64,000 nucleotides of DNA from Lota lota (GCA_026745465.1 JACYXH010000242.1:517501-581500); one strand, 5' to 3'; counted from the stretch's first letter, positions 36,491 through 48,399 are shown. Translations and numbers: made by a program. The notes: generated from the sequence alone by a model not told the origin.

Positions 36491-36556
36491 AAACACACAA
36501 GCATCCACACACACACACACCCACACACACACACACACACAGACACACACACACCT
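36491..36556. repeat. (CA)n microsatellite, interrupted
   Basis: CA runs with CCCACAC and CAGACAC interruptions. Confidence 0.95.
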
Positions 36557-36998
36557 TAACACAGAGGCTGCTACCTATGGCAGTGGGAAGCCAACAGTTC
36601 ATACTTTCTGAGAGCTTGCTTAACACAATAACCTTATTTCTCTGTGTGTGCTTGCGTGCGTTCGCTTGTCGTGAAGCCAAACTTATAGTAAACCTTTCAG
36701 TACAAACTGTACACAATATATTTCACCCCAAAACAAGGGAGCACTACACTCTATGTTGGGTGATAATAAACCACTTTAATCATCTACTAAAACATTGCAC
36801 TTGTTTTTAAATGTTGTTTTAAATCATGTCGTTCCTTGTACATTGTGTGACGTGTCATGATTATCGGTAACACATGGCCAACATGGTCCCATGTTATTTA
36901 TCAAGATTGAAGTGGCTGCACATTTAGCTGGTGAATTGGACCATTACATGGTTTGTGGATATTAACACCCAGTGGGATAGAGATAGCTTCTACCAACA
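36557..36998. other. Unique sequence; no gene seen
   Basis: Complex AT-richer DNA. Confidence 0.5.
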
Positions 36999-37180
36999 AC
37001 ACACACACTCCCAGATAGTCACCCACACGCACACACAAATACATATGCACGTACACAAACACACAAAAACACGCACACACACACACGCCCATGCACGCAC
37101 CCGTAAACACACACACATACATGTTCTCACACACACACAAACTCACGCACGCACACACGCGTACACACACCCATACAGCC
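36999..37180. repeat. Degenerate CA-rich tract
   Basis: CACACA with ACGCAC, ATACATGC and CGCGTACA interruptions. Confidence 0.93.
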
Positions 37181-37206
37181 ATCCACCAATATAGAAAGAA
37201 GTGTTT

Positions 37207-37251
37207 CAGCCGTGATGGACAACATCTTTCAGCAATTGCTGATCTCCATGA
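37207..37251 (+). other. Exon-like segment with good donor (weak)
   Basis: After GTTTCAG, an ATG at 37215 opens MDNIFQQLLISMTG, which runs straight into a donor (ACTG followed by GTAAGAA). The start context (GCCGTGATGG) is acceptable. The peptide is helical-looking but unrecognised. The upstream pyrimidine tract is poor. It could be a first coding exon or chance. Confidence 0.15.
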
Positions 37252-37533
37252 CTGGTAAGAAAAGCTGGCTGAATAATTGCATGTTTTTGCCATCATATAC
37301 GTGTTCCATGTGGAGAAGAATCATCTTGGCTCGTTTGTGGGAGCAGTGGAGGTTCCAGCGCAGTGTGCGGTCAAGAGGCGCTGTAGCAACAGTGATGAGA
37401 CTGTTCGTATAAAAAGTCCCCACGGGGGAAGCCCAGTAACAGATTATACAATAATATAGGATAGAAAAAGGGTAGCAATAATGGAATAAAATGAGGTAAT
37501 AAAATACGCTGTTCTATATTAAACAATTTGTTG

Positions 37534-37902
37534 ATGTTCGTTGGTGTGAACCAATTTGAAACCCTATCTTCACAGCTTACTCAAACACATGGTCCACAGT
37601 TCTTAGTATCTGTATTCACAACCCCTTATTGCTTTATTTTTTGCTTATTGTGTTTCGTTGCGCAAGCCAATCCTTTTTGGGGGAACCTTACAGTGACCTT
37701 AATTCTAAATAATTCAAATCCTGCAGGGACTATATTTTCTCTGTACAGAAAAAACAACAGTGAATATAGTTTCAGCAAAGTGTTTGTGCATAGAGGAGTA
37801 TCGTTAGGTCATTGGGAAGCAAGTCTATTGCTTTTTTTCAATGAATTTTCATTTTCAAATGAATACAGTGGACAAGTTAGCTTGCCTCTGAATACATGCT
37901 AA
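37534..37902 (+). other. Orphan open frame, possibly a decayed Ig-domain exon
   Basis: From the first ATG (37534) the frame runs 122 codons to a TAA at 37900-37902, with complex, non-repetitive composition. Residues about 30-48 are hydrophobic. The C-terminal half (GNLTVTLILNNSN, FSLYRKNNS, EYSGQVSLPL) faintly recalls a teleost immunoglobulin-like domain with three N-glycosylation sequons. However, the two disulphide cysteines expected at the VTLxC and YxC positions are absent. Either it is a pseudogenised exon or the likeness is accidental. AT-rich codon endings do not support active coding. Confidence 0.15.
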
Positions 37903-39465
37903 TAACCGCATGAATCATTAGTATAATTTGACAGCAATAGAGAGACAGATTGAGAAACTGTAGAAAATATACGTATTTCACAAATGCATGTGAATACATT
38001 ATTTTTCCAATACGTGGTGTGCACCATGTCTCCCACTTTTACGTGAAGCAGTTGACTTCCCCCGGCATCAAACTCACTCAGATTGGCCCATTAAAACTAC
38101 ATTCTGCATTGTTTCCTAAATGAGCGTGGGTGAATTGTGACTGCACATCGATTTTCTGTGCAATGCCCTGAGATGGTGTTGAATTGAACTGATAATGGTG
38201 GAATGACAAATCTATGGATACCAGTGTGTCCTCACCAGGGTTCAATTCCACAGTTGTATTAACGTATTAATCGGTGTATATTTTATTCATGTGCTTAAAG
38301 GTGATTTAAGTGCGGAGGTAGAGATCATTTAAGTGCACACACAGGCAGAGATTAATATGTTTTAGCATCATTGTAGAGAGTTCCTGTGATTGAGCTAGAA
38401 AAGGATTGTGTCAAAAATCGCTTTCTAAACTGAAAATTAATTAGTTACATTGACAGAGTTGCATGGCGCTCCTTCAGAAAATGATGATTCACAGAATAAA
38501 CAAAAATGGCAACAAAAAGTGATGATTCACTAAATAAATCCTACGCGCTGAGTCAGACAAATACCAACGGCTGTTCTGTGAATCATTAGATTAGATTGAG
38601 AAACGTAATAGAATTTTAGTTGGAATATTTTTTGACGTTGATATTCAACGTTTTATAGGAATGCAACAACAGTATTTCATAATAACACACTCACAACGGC
38701 TCTTCTCAACTTTTTTTTTTTACTGAATGGTAAGAGAATTAGGAGGAACAAAAGTGCATCTGTGCCAGCCTTTATAACTGTCACAGTCATAAGACACACC
38801 CACAGGGTAAGCAAAACAAAACAAACGTTATACTTACCAGACAAATTAGGGAAATCCACCAGTTCTATTATTCATAAAGCGCGGCTAACTGCAGATTAAT
38901 GTGGCAGTTGGGAAGCCCTTTTGGCCAACCAAATGGACTTGAACTAAACCACTAATTATGTTCTTTCTTTTTGCATCTTTCTCTCTTTTTGTTTTCCGCA
39001 ATGAAAGTGTTGGCTGAAGCCTGTCCCTTAGGAAAATAAAAATAAAAGAATTATTAAAAACGAGGCATACACATATGCGCCGTATAATTCTTTTAATAAT
39101 ACTATTTATTTGTTTTAAAATGCCAGGCTTCATCTCCCTGTTTTCTCCTTTTCTCTTTTCTCCCATTCAGAGTAATCATTCAAACCAAAATAAAATAAAA
39201 TATTTTTAACAAAAATCTATGAATTGGCAATTTGAACTGATCTGGAGTCAACAACTCGTCTGCCTAGCATAAGCATGTACTGTGTGTATGTGCGCTGGTG
39301 CTGGGCCACCTCCCCCCCACCCCTCCACTCTCTGTCCGAATGACATGATGGTCTATCAATCTGGTAAAACAGAATAAACAACTGGCATAGCAATGCCAAT
39401 TAATGTATATAACTTAGTGTAGTAGTAGAGTTTAGGATTCACTCAATGAAGTCTAGCTTGAATGA

Positions 39466-39482
39466 TAGCTAGCTAGCTAGCT
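39466..39482. repeat. (AGCT)n tetranucleotide run
   Basis: Four tandem self-complementary AGCT units in TAGCTAGCTAGCTAGCTA. Confidence 0.9.
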
Positions 39483-39707
39483 AAAAATAGCTAACGCAGA
39501 AAAGAGAATAGGCTAGTCAAGCTGACAGTTGGTTTGCTCAAATGAAATTCTGTAATCTGTGAATGTTAATCAAACCTTTACATTAGATCAATTATTTGGC
39601 AATTTCATTTTGCTTTTACACAACAATATCTACAGACAATCTTCCTGGGAGAATCCCTGCCCTACATTGGTTGGTGCTAACGATGGTTTGTGATTTATGT
39701 TATTTGA

Positions 39708-39746
39708 ACACATAAATCAGTGTAATTCAGACACTGATTTATGTGT
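39708..39746. repeat. Perfect hairpin, 16-bp arms, 7-nt loop
   Basis: ACACATAAATCAGTGT (39708-39723) is exactly complementary to ACACTGATTTATGTGT (39731-39746). The arms are free of simple repeat, so this is unlikely to be a slippage product. Function unknown. Confidence 0.8.
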
Positions 39747-40269
39747 GTATACAGCGCTAATATTGTGTTTGTCATCCATTACTGCAGTAATAACAAATTT
39801 ACATGGTTGTGACCATTCTCACTTAACCTAACTATCAGACAAAGTGCCATATTTGTTTGGTTACAATTCAAATATGGCCTATTGGATTTAGCCTCAGTGG
39901 TCATAGGTCTTTGAATCAGGACATAACGTGTTTTAAGGACAATGTGGGTTGCGTTTTTGTTGCTCTTAGGGTAGGGTGGAATACTATTATACAACTGATT
40001 TAGTGCGCTCCCATTCACTAACGCCAAACCCTGCAGCTAGTTAGCTAGCAACTTAGTGAGTAGTTAATGTAGCCAATCTAGCATTTTCCGGTGGCCAATT
40101 GGAATCTATATTCTCTTTAAAGCCTGTGATAGCTCTATGTTGTATTTTAAAATGTTTAACATTCCCTTGTTTTTATCATATCTCCCCTCAAGGCCTGTGT
40201 GAGATTATTCATACTGTGGCTTTTTTCTATTGTGTTAAGTATATCACACAACCAACACACTGATTTACT

Positions 40270-40270
<1 letters not shown>

Positions 40271-40326
<56 letters not shown>
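40271..40326. repeat. (GT)n microsatellite
   Basis: A GT run with one GC interruption, pure from about 40279. Confidence 0.97.
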
Positions 40327-40327
<1 letters not shown>

Positions 40328-40713
40328 ATATGTGTGTCAGCAAACTGAATAAATTAATGCAAATACAATGTTTACCACTGTATGTACAGTGTCTGTACTC
40401 AAATCCCACCCACTGAAAAAATGTAACGCACATCAAACGACTGGCTAACACGGGATTAGTCTTCTTTTTTGACAGTTGAATATGCAACACAATTCAAATC
40501 TATAAAATTCCCCTCCAGGGCAAGACAAGCCAAGCTGCTTTGGGGGGAGGGGATTCCTTCTGTGATTGGCGTAGGTGTGTGTAGGTGTGTACAAACCTGA
40601 TAAGGTGTTCCAGGCGGCAGGGATGAGGTAAACTTCTTTGTGGAAGGCATTCTCTGCTTTGATCACCCTTCAACAACGTGTGTATCTCTGAGTATTGCTG
40701 CTACTGATTCCTG

Positions 40714-40716
<3 letters not shown>
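40327..40716. other. Unique sequence; no gene seen
   Basis: Complex DNA with a short duplicated GTAGGTGTGT at 40571-40590. Confidence 0.5.
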
Positions 40717-40806
<90 letters not shown>

Positions 40807-40823
40807 TATGTGTGTGTGTGTGT
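40717..40823. repeat. (GT)n microsatellite, about 85 bp pure
   Basis: A pure run covers 40717-40801, then GCGCGTA and a short second run to 40823. Confidence 0.98.
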
Positions 40824-40828
40824 CAGTG

Positions 40829-41140
40829 TATATAATACGAGCAGCAGTTTCAACAGCGACTCTTGGTTCTTTGCAGCCGGAAAAGCTGTCAGAAGCAATC
40901 TGCTGCGACGTCAGTTAAGGCGAGCGCGTGGGAAGCCTGTGGCTCCGTGGGCTATACAACACACACACAGCCTCTAAATAGACCTCCTCCATCTGTCCCG
41001 GCGCACTGGCTTCAGACGCAGCTACAGCTATCCCCGTGCGACAGCGCCCGTATTACAACAGGTCAGACAGCAGGACTCGGACGGATGCGGGCCTGACTGC
41101 GGCAGGCGTGCGCATTTTGCTGTTTTGACACGCGGTGAAG
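40829..41140 (+). promoter_or_regulatory. TATA-like box followed by CpG-dense block; candidate promoter
   Basis: TATATAATA (40829-40837) stands at the start of the most CpG-dense stretch I saw. I count about 24 CpGs between 40838 and 41140, against near absence in both flanks. A transcription start would be expected around 40860. Inside are GACGTCAG (near 40908, a CRE-like core) and an acceptor-like CTTTGCAG at 40877. A 78-codon frame overlaps but has no domain. The (GT)n tract immediately upstream could act as a Z-DNA-prone promoter flank. Downstream coding sequence is not evident within the window, so the gene identity is unknown. Confidence 0.35.
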
Positions 41141-43122
41141 TTAAAGCAAAGTGTGATTGTTGTTAGGCGGTTGCTGTTGTTCAATGTGACAAGGCCGGCT
41201 AGCTCCATGTGGAGATTTATCCTGTTGAATGCCGACTCAATATGTCATAGTTGTATTTAGTGGCTGTACATCGCGGGGAACAGACTATGTTCCATTTTCC
41301 TTTCGTTATTTCTCTACCCCGGGCTCTCTGGCTCACTTCTGTTGTCCATCCTTCCAGTCTGAGGTCACAAAGCTCTTAAAAAATACCCCACTGTGCTTCC
41401 TGTCACAGTTCACTATTGACTGACATTTTGAAAGGACGACTGATCAATTGTGTGTGTAGTTTTTTTCTGCTCCCTGTCTCTGATCGATAACCTTTACATT
41501 TGTATTTTAAGGCCCTTTAGAGGTTGGGCTTCCTTTCATAGCACTTTGCTTCTGGTGCGCTGCTCTCTGTAGTCCGGAATGTCTTTAGAAGTCTGCTATC
41601 TTTTTGTGAGGTTCAGTACAAAGCTAGAATGTTCGCAATACAAAGGAATACATTTTTCGATGCCAAGAACATAAATGCGATAACAAAACAACATAATTTA
41701 ATACAGCGGTTTCATCCATCACACTAGAAATACAAATTATTAGAGAAAAATAATGATCACTGTGGCTTTTGTTTTGATGGAGCGAAGATAGCTATTTATG
41801 TATTGTTGAAAGTGCAAAGCTTTCAGTTACCGCAACTTTGCACCTATGTGAAATTAACAAAAAAAACCGACATGAGCAATCTATCGCATCTGTGAGAAAC
41901 CTGACCCACAACTGCTATAGATCTTGATAAGTAGTTTTCTTTTTACTCCAAACTATTGCTATATCTCTCAACTCTCTATTAAACCCAATTTACAGTAACA
42001 AGTTGAGACGGCTCTGGTTGACAATAAACATCCGAGCTCGTGGAAAACTGCATACTTAGAATATTTACGTTGCTTGTCACACAGATACAAACATTTGAAT
42101 ACGATACAGGCTGACTCCTCTCTATTGTGTCCGGCCTCCTATTGGTTTCTGTCAGTGCATTGGTATGCTCAGCATGCTCAGTGCATGCAGGCTGTCCAGC
42201 AGTACTGCTTGCTGTTGTTCCATCCAGACTGCAGCGCCTCATCGCACTTTCACGTTATTTTTTATTTTGTGACTCGGCCCGGCTATGGTTCGGGTCTTTC
42301 ATCTGCGACGTTTGGGATGAACAAACAATGAGAAGAAAATATCAATAAGGACAAGAGTTAGAAAATGAAAACATGCAAACCAGTAGAAAAACCGAATAAA
42401 AGAGGAAACCAAATTGAGCAGAGAGTCAGGTGCTGGTTGGTACAATAGCCCAGGGTGTTTTTATGAATGGGTATAAAAACACCTGCAACTGCCGAAATGA
42501 AGCGCTTCAAATTACAGTATTTATATTATAACAATGCGGGCACCTGCGGTTTGGCATCTCTCAAAGGACCTACTCATATAAAGTATCATTGAAACTAATG
42601 GGCAGGTATACATTCGCAGCTAGCTTGCAGACATATTTATGCATTTTTGTGCAGTCGCACATCTGTGACCATCTGTTCCCGTACATGAGTTGCGGGTGGA
42701 ATTTAGATTTCCGAGGAAATTTTTTTTTTCAGATGAAATTCTGCTTTTATAATGCACCCCCGTTCCCCAATATTAAGTTGTGCCTGAGTCATGAGCTTAC
42801 CTCCTCTTTATATAAACACATTAATGCATAATTCAGTTTCTATGGGGGAAAAATAATATTCCTCAATATCAAAACCTAGTCGATCAGATGGCATTTAACA
42901 TTCATCAGATGGATATTGGAAGAGGTCTTCCACCTTCAAGCACAATATTCAAACTATACCCCCACACCTTCCAAATGCTGCTCCTGTATCTTCCTTAATG
43001 AGCTCTGTTGCTAGTCTATCTACATATTTCCTGACTTTTTACGCTGAGCTGTGACTGCTGCTCCAAAGGTTTACATGCATGGAGGAGGATCAATGATGTT
43101 GGTCATCTACACATGCATTCCT

Positions 43123-43124
<2 letters not shown>
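41141..43124. other. Large unique stretch; no gene seen
   Basis: AT-rich around 41640-42080, otherwise complex. GCTCAGCATGCTCAGTGCATGCAGG near 42166 contains a CAGCATG/CAGTGCATG near-duplication. Frames are all under 90 codons and lack domains. Confidence 0.5.

Positions 43125-43169
<45 letters not shown>
43125..43169. repeat. (AC)n microsatellite
   Basis: A pure AC run of about 45 bp. Confidence 0.97.
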
Positions 43170-43171
<2 letters not shown>

Positions 43172-45189
43172 ATGCACAAACTCACAAGTGTTACATAACC
43201 TTAGTTGACTATTAAAATATGCACTCATTACAGTTACATCCTATAAATTATTTACTTACATTACTTAGTTTCACAGAAACACTTAATTGTGTGAGACGTT
43301 TAGCTAGTGGTGTGTTTAATTCCTATAACAGCTTGTTCATCCCTAAGCCACTTAACATTTTGGTCCAGAGAATCCATTGTGTTGCATGGTCTGTCTGGGC
43401 TAGCCTATAGCATCGCCGATCGTAATTATACAGCAAGAGTGAGCTGCAATCTTGAGCAATCACACGCTATGGAGATATACAATATCTCAGTTTTGTTGCT
43501 TTTAATCAATAAGGTCTTGAATCAAGATTGCATTTTGCAATACAAGCACATCCTCATTCCCGGAGCTTTTTCAACAACCTCTTTCATTATTGAGCCAGAC
43601 TCCTCAGTCCTCGATTACCACCAAAATAACAATCATCAGCAGCACCCAGCATATTTACTTCAAAAGCAACTCAACAAAAAGTGGTTGAGCTGAATATAAC
43701 CCAACAAAACTTGACCCGCCTATTGGATTACAAAAAAGGCAGTTGAGGGACAGCACAGGGCATGCTAATTCCCCCATGGTAGCCCTGCTACAGGCTCCTT
43801 ACCCCAGACCTTAACCACACTCCAGGCCCATGGGGGAAGGTGTCAAGCGAATCTATCTCCGGAACAGACCTCGAATGTGACCTCCACGTCTGCCGCGAGC
43901 TTGTCCCAGGGTGCCCGGCCCATCAAAAAAGCTAAAAGCGACAAGGAGAATGACTGTTTCTGTTTCTGGCGGTGACGCCCGTAATAACGATGCGGGTACC
44001 GGAAGGGATGTCTCATCAAACCAGAAATGACAGTTATGTGGTTGAGATGTTTTCGCCATTGTTCCTTACTGGCAGCTAGAGACGCAAACTTTTGTGGGGT
44101 TGTTCATTTGCAAGGCGGTCGGTAAAGTATTTCTGTTGTCGCATTGTTGTGGGAGAATCACAGTGCGATGTAGAGACACAATTTCTGTGTTTGGATAAAT
44201 AAACCAATGGAATTTCTTAGAGAACATAAATTACCTATACCTGTACCCTAAAAGTCGACTAATTTCTGTTCGAAACGCATTCTCTGTCTAACACGCTTTA
44301 ATTTTTTGTATGTGCATTATCGTAACTGGATACAACATGATATAGAGGCTTAAGATACAGGAATTATACTACACATTAATTATGGAAAAGAGAAAATAAT
44401 TATTACAGGAGAACTAATGCTTCACAAGGATACGTGGGCTATTTTATGTTCGATCTAACGAGAGACCAACATATGAAAAGAAAACTTGAAGGGCCAAGTG
44501 CTGCAACACTGAAAAAACAATCTAAACCATTACTGTAAAAACATCTGGTCCAGCTGTGCATGTTAACTTAACTCAGTCGTGTTTTATACGAAGATTATTG
44601 CCGGTATTGAATGCAACACAAGGACGTATATCAACACAGCTATAAGACCAAAACGTGTATGTCAATCGTATATTGATCTTGTCAAACTGAGTTAAAGTAG
44701 AAAGATATTAACGCTCCATATTAAAGCAATCTTAAGTGGGGTACTAAAGGGATGATTCGCAGTGGTGTTAACTGAATCCTGAAAAGCTGAAACAATGGCG
44801 TTAAAGCGGGGCAAACGTCCCCATGATCCCCGTCATGTGTCAGCCGTTAGACCCGTGTTTTGGCCGCTGAGCGGGCGTTTCGCTTCCGGTTTAACATCAC
44901 TTAAATGCTTAGCGGGATATTTCTTTAGTATTTATTATTTTTAACATCGGTTGTTGTGTGGTTTTGTTTGGATTAAGCCTATGGCTCTATCACGCCTTTC
45001 ACTTCAACTTGCTTGCTTTAGTCATGAGCGGGGTTCAGCCCTACAAATTACGAAGGAGTTGTGTTACTTATTACCAATTTTCTTTTAAATATTATATTTC
45101 CACATATTAAACACACTTTAGAGAGCTGAATGTCATTTTAAGTACAGGATACAGCTCTTCAATTGGTAATCATGATTAACCCTTATTGA
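43170..45189. other. Unique sequence with CpG-dense patches; no gene supported
   Basis: A spaced inverted repeat, TTCCCCCATGG (43769-43779) and CCATGGGGGAA (43828-43838), has perfect 11-bp arms. A CpG-bearing patch at 43855-44090 carries a 68-codon minus-strand frame without a domain. The CpG-dense segment at 44800-44905 is listed separately. The rest is AT-rich. Confidence 0.45.
44800..44905. promoter_or_regulatory. CpG-dense patch with ETS-type motif
   Basis: I count about 11 CpGs in roughly 100 bp (GTTAAAGCGGGG, GGCCGCTGAGCGGGCGTTTC). It ends in CTTCCGG (44883-44889), the complement of an ETS-factor site CCGGAAG. It resembles a small promoter or unmethylated enhancer. No adjacent exon was recognised. 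Confidence 0.25.
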
Positions 45190-45440
45190 AATGCAGGACA
45201 TTAGCTCAGGAGTTAAAGCGGGTGGACTGGCAATCGGCTGGCAAAAATCGGAAGGTTGCTAGTTCGAGCCCCGACTTCAACCCTAACTATGTCGAGGTGT
45301 CCTTGAGCAAGACACTTAACCCCAACCGCTCCCCGGGCGCTGTGATTGGCTGCCCACTGCTCCCTTGAGGGATGGGTTAAATACAGAGGAAAATTTTCAC
45401 TATATGTATGTATGTGACAATAAAAGTACTTTTACCTTGA
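45190..45440 (+). mobile_element. tRNA-derived SINE, best-preserved copy
   Basis: The head has A box TAGCTCAGGAG (45202-45212) and B box AGTTCGAGCCC (45261-45271), spaced as in a tRNA gene. This is the internal polymerase III promoter. The core reads GTGTCCTTGAGCAAGACACT then TAACCCC, followed by GCTGTGATTGGCTGCCCACT and GGGATGGGTTAAATACAGAG. The tail is TATGTATGTATGTGACAATA followed by AAAGTACTTTTACCTT. I associate this core and tail with widespread teleost SINEs; membership of the V-SINE group is my best guess but untested. It lacks a protein and would depend on a partner LINE. No clear target-site duplication was seen. Confidence 0.85.
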
Positions 45441-46789
45441 AAGTCACGGTTGAGGGTTCAATTGACTTTGTTCCGTTTTGTAATACAGAGAGACTCTAAA
45501 AATGGATTCTGAGGAAGGATCTTTCTGGATTTAAAACATTATTTATATTAATAAATGACTAAACCGTTAGTGGAGATATTCTCAAAGACAAAATTTTGAT
45601 ATTTTGTCCAAAGTAAAAGTATAAACAAACAAACAAACAAAAGGTTTGTCTTCACCATCTGTGTTTTAAAAACAGACTGTTGTTAATGTAGAATAAAGCT
45701 GAGGCTAGAGCAGATAAATTAATGTTTTCTAAGAATGAAACAAAAACAAACCCAAAAATATATAAATAAATACATACATAAAAAACTACATAAATGTCAT
45801 CATCTTGTACCATATTTCATATTCATATTCAACCTATTTTGTAGTGCCCGTGCGAAACGTGCACACAGTACACCATCTTAGAATTTTTTCAGTTAAGCCT
45901 AGTAGGTAGAGTCCCCTCTACTAACCATGATTGGAAGACCAAAGAAATTCACATTTAGATTAAAAGGAACAACATAGCCTCTTATCTACCCTGCTCTCTT
46001 CAGAAGCCAAGATAAAACAAATTACAGCTTCATTTTTTTTAACCACTCTTTTTGTCAACTTTCTTTCTTTCTTGACTTTATCAGTCATAGGTTCTGACTT
46101 TAAAGAAGACGAAGGCTGTTATTTTTGCTTTATCTTCTTGTTCCTGTTATCTCGTACCAGTTATCTGAGTGCCGTGGTCGCGTGTCTCCGGCAAATTGGA
46201 AGCCTTATTAAAAGAAAGTGCTCCGAGCCCGGAGGAGGCAACCGCTGTGCAAAGTGTAGACTAAAGGTCTGTGTTATCTGTTGTCATGTTGGGGTGGATA
46301 AAAAGTGAAAGAAGTGGGTGTGATGCGTGTGTCAAATCCACTGTCATTTATCCTTTTTTGTGTTGTTTTAAAGTGACAAAGTAAGGAACAAAGTAGAGCT
46401 ATACTACCCCACCCCAAAAAAAGCTTTACTTTTGTGGTTTTACCTTTTTTATCCTTGTATTTTATCCCGCATGTACAGGTAACAGCTGGTCCCCTGATTA
46501 ATTGATTAGGTACGACGCCCTTGCGTTTGGTTTTACCATGGCGCTTTATGAAAGGGTGTGTTTTGACAGTTGACGAGAGGAGAGGGCATAGGTGGTGTCC
46601 AATCATCAGCTCTTCCTCCACTCATGAGGAATTAACATCCCTCGTCAGCCGCTACTACACTCGTGTCTGGAGAGGGAAAGTGTTGCTGCAGTGGAGCGTT
46701 GGAAGTAGTAATCGCCCAAAAGGATGAAGGGAGGCTCCAGATAATGGAGCCATGGTGCATCATGCATGCTGTGTGTGTGTATGTGATTG
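45441..46789. other. Unique sequence; no gene seen
   Basis: AT-rich with AAAC repeats near 45624-45642 and AAAT/ATAC runs near 45755-45785. A 78-codon frame ending at 46308 is Cys-rich at its end, but I recognise no zinc-binding pattern. Confidence 0.5.
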
Positions 46790-46824
46790 TGTCTCTCTCT
46801 CTCTCTGTCTCTCTCTCACTCGCT
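46790..46824. repeat. (CT)n short tract
   Basis: CT run with CTGTCT and CACTCG interruptions. Confidence 0.92.
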
Positions 46825-46965
46825 CGCACCTATTCTCATGCAGAACCACGTGCACCTCTTTAAAGTTCTCTTCCGATTTCAGCTCCAGGAGAATGGAGGT
46901 CCTAAAACTCTATTCCCCCCTAGCAGCCATCTTCCCTTGACAGATGGTGATGACAGCTATGTGAT

Positions 46966-47016
46966 TCACATACACGCGCACCCACACACACACAGACACT
47001 CACACACACACACACG
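46966..47016. repeat. CA-rich tract
   Basis: CACACA with CAGACACT interruption. Confidence 0.92.
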
Positions 47017-47380
47017 GCCCACATCGGCTCTTACAAACCCCCAACAACCCGCTACTCGAACATGCACGACAAAGCCCACGTGCACATGAGGGCGCGCACG
47101 TGAGGCGGGGTGGGATGAGAGACATTCAGGAAATCATTCATGGTTATGGCATTCTAAGGTGGCAGGCATTACCCCTCATGACCAGCGGACCTGCAGGGAT
47201 TTATAATAGGATGCTGATCGTTATGCAGCGGAACCGATAAAGATGTGGAGATTTAGGAAATTAAATTTGCATAGGGACGGTGTAGCGAGTGCAGGGGGAA
47301 AAAAAAACTGAAAAAAAGTTTCAATTTGACCTGAACGAGTAAGTCGCAACTTTCATTTGCACATTGCCGGTGGAAAAAAG

Positions 47381-47382
<2 letters not shown>
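47017..47382. other. Unique sequence, candidate conserved block
   Basis: The segment 47130-47290 (GTTATGGCATTCTAAGGTGG, GGGATTTATAATAGGATGC, GAAATTAAATTTGCATAGGG) is complex, with homeodomain/POU-like words including ATTTGCATA, and carries no repeat. This is a guess at a conserved non-coding element. Confidence 0.3.

Positions 47383-47475
<93 letters not shown>
47383..47475. repeat. (CT)46 microsatellite
   Basis: A pure CT run of about 92 bp followed by a C8 run. Confidence 0.98.
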
Positions 47476-47478
<3 letters not shown>

Positions 47479-47683
47479 CCCCCCTTTGGCTTTGTGTCTA
47501 TTTTATTTTGTCATTCTTTTCTCATGCACGCAGTTGTACAGGATGGAATGGAGATGTGCAGCACTGTTTGTTAAATATGTGTGTGCACGTCAGGGGGACC
47601 TGCTGGGTTGGGTGGTACACAATTAAATGCCATCTAAAGAAATTTGAGAATGCTGATGAGCTTCCAAGCTACCTAATCCCAAT

Positions 47684-47705
47684 GGGGGGGGGGGGGGGGG
47701 GGGGG
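47684..47705. repeat. Poly-G, 22 nt
   Basis: Twenty-two consecutive G residues. Confidence 0.97.
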
Positions 47706-48399
47706 ACGTGCGCAGTTCCTTGTTTCGTTACTCCAATACTGTATGTTTCATGATAGGTAAAACGGTGGCAAGTGTAAGTCTGGAAACATCAGGGGGAGCT
47801 AATGATGAATGTAAGTGGTTGCCAAGGCCTAACGAGCACCATCCTGCAGGGGCAGACGCACTCTTCCACACGCACTCTCTCTTTTCTCCGAAAGCCCCTG
47901 CTGAGTCCTCTCGCGAAAGTGTGCGCTTGTGGGGTGAGCCACGCCAGGTGATGAATCTATAGGAATCGGCAGAAAACTGTTCGTCGCGTGGCAGCAGAAA
48001 AAGCAGCAGGGGCGACGGCCAGATTGGCCACCTCGCAAACGCTGTTGAATAAAAAGGCAGAGCTTTACAGTATGCTGTAAACAGCTTCTACTTATCCGCC
48101 TTAAGTGTTTTTGCTTTTTGAAAACAGGTCATATACGGAATGTAGTACCGAGATGAATACTTTCTAGCTTCCAGTGCGTCACAGTGCTACTAACAGATAG
48201 CTGAACTCGCTGACAGTCGTTTGAATAAAGTGACAAACTTGAGGGTGCGAAACCTGACCTGTGGGAATGATTTGTGATAACTATTTTTGTCATTTAGCAA
48301 CCGTGAGTTTTTGAAACATGCAATTAATGAGCAGGGAGGGGTTAGGTTATTATCTTGCTCAATGATGCTTACAGGTAGCCTGTGGATATTGGGGGCCAT
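47706..48399. other. Unique sequence; no gene seen
   Basis: Mixed sequence with moderate CpG content at 47830-48040. Opposed frames of 69-84 codons have no domain. Confidence 0.5.

Larger units (their letters stand above)
37181..40270. other. Three kilobases of mainly unique sequence
   Basis: This is the longest stretch without a microsatellite over 30 bp. It holds an exon-like segment (37207-37251), an orphan frame (37534-37902), an AGCT tetranucleotide run (39466-39482) and a hairpin (39708-39746), each listed separately. GGGTTCAATTCC near 38239 resembles a polymerase III B box, but no A box accompanies it. Confidence 0.5.

Noticed and set aside
38225..38245. B-box-like GGGTTCAATTCC
   Set aside because: No A box at tRNA spacing and no SINE core or tail nearby.
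38838..38889. Minus-strand acceptor/donor pair (CTGCAG ... CTG/GTAAGTA)
   Set aside because: The enclosed ~51 nt has stops in all frames. It shows that consensus-like pairs arise by chance in this window, which tempers the other splice findings.
46072..46308. Cys-rich end of a 78-codon frame as a zinc-binding domain
   Set aside because: Cysteine spacing does not match any finger type I know, and half of the frame is ordinary hydrophobic noise.
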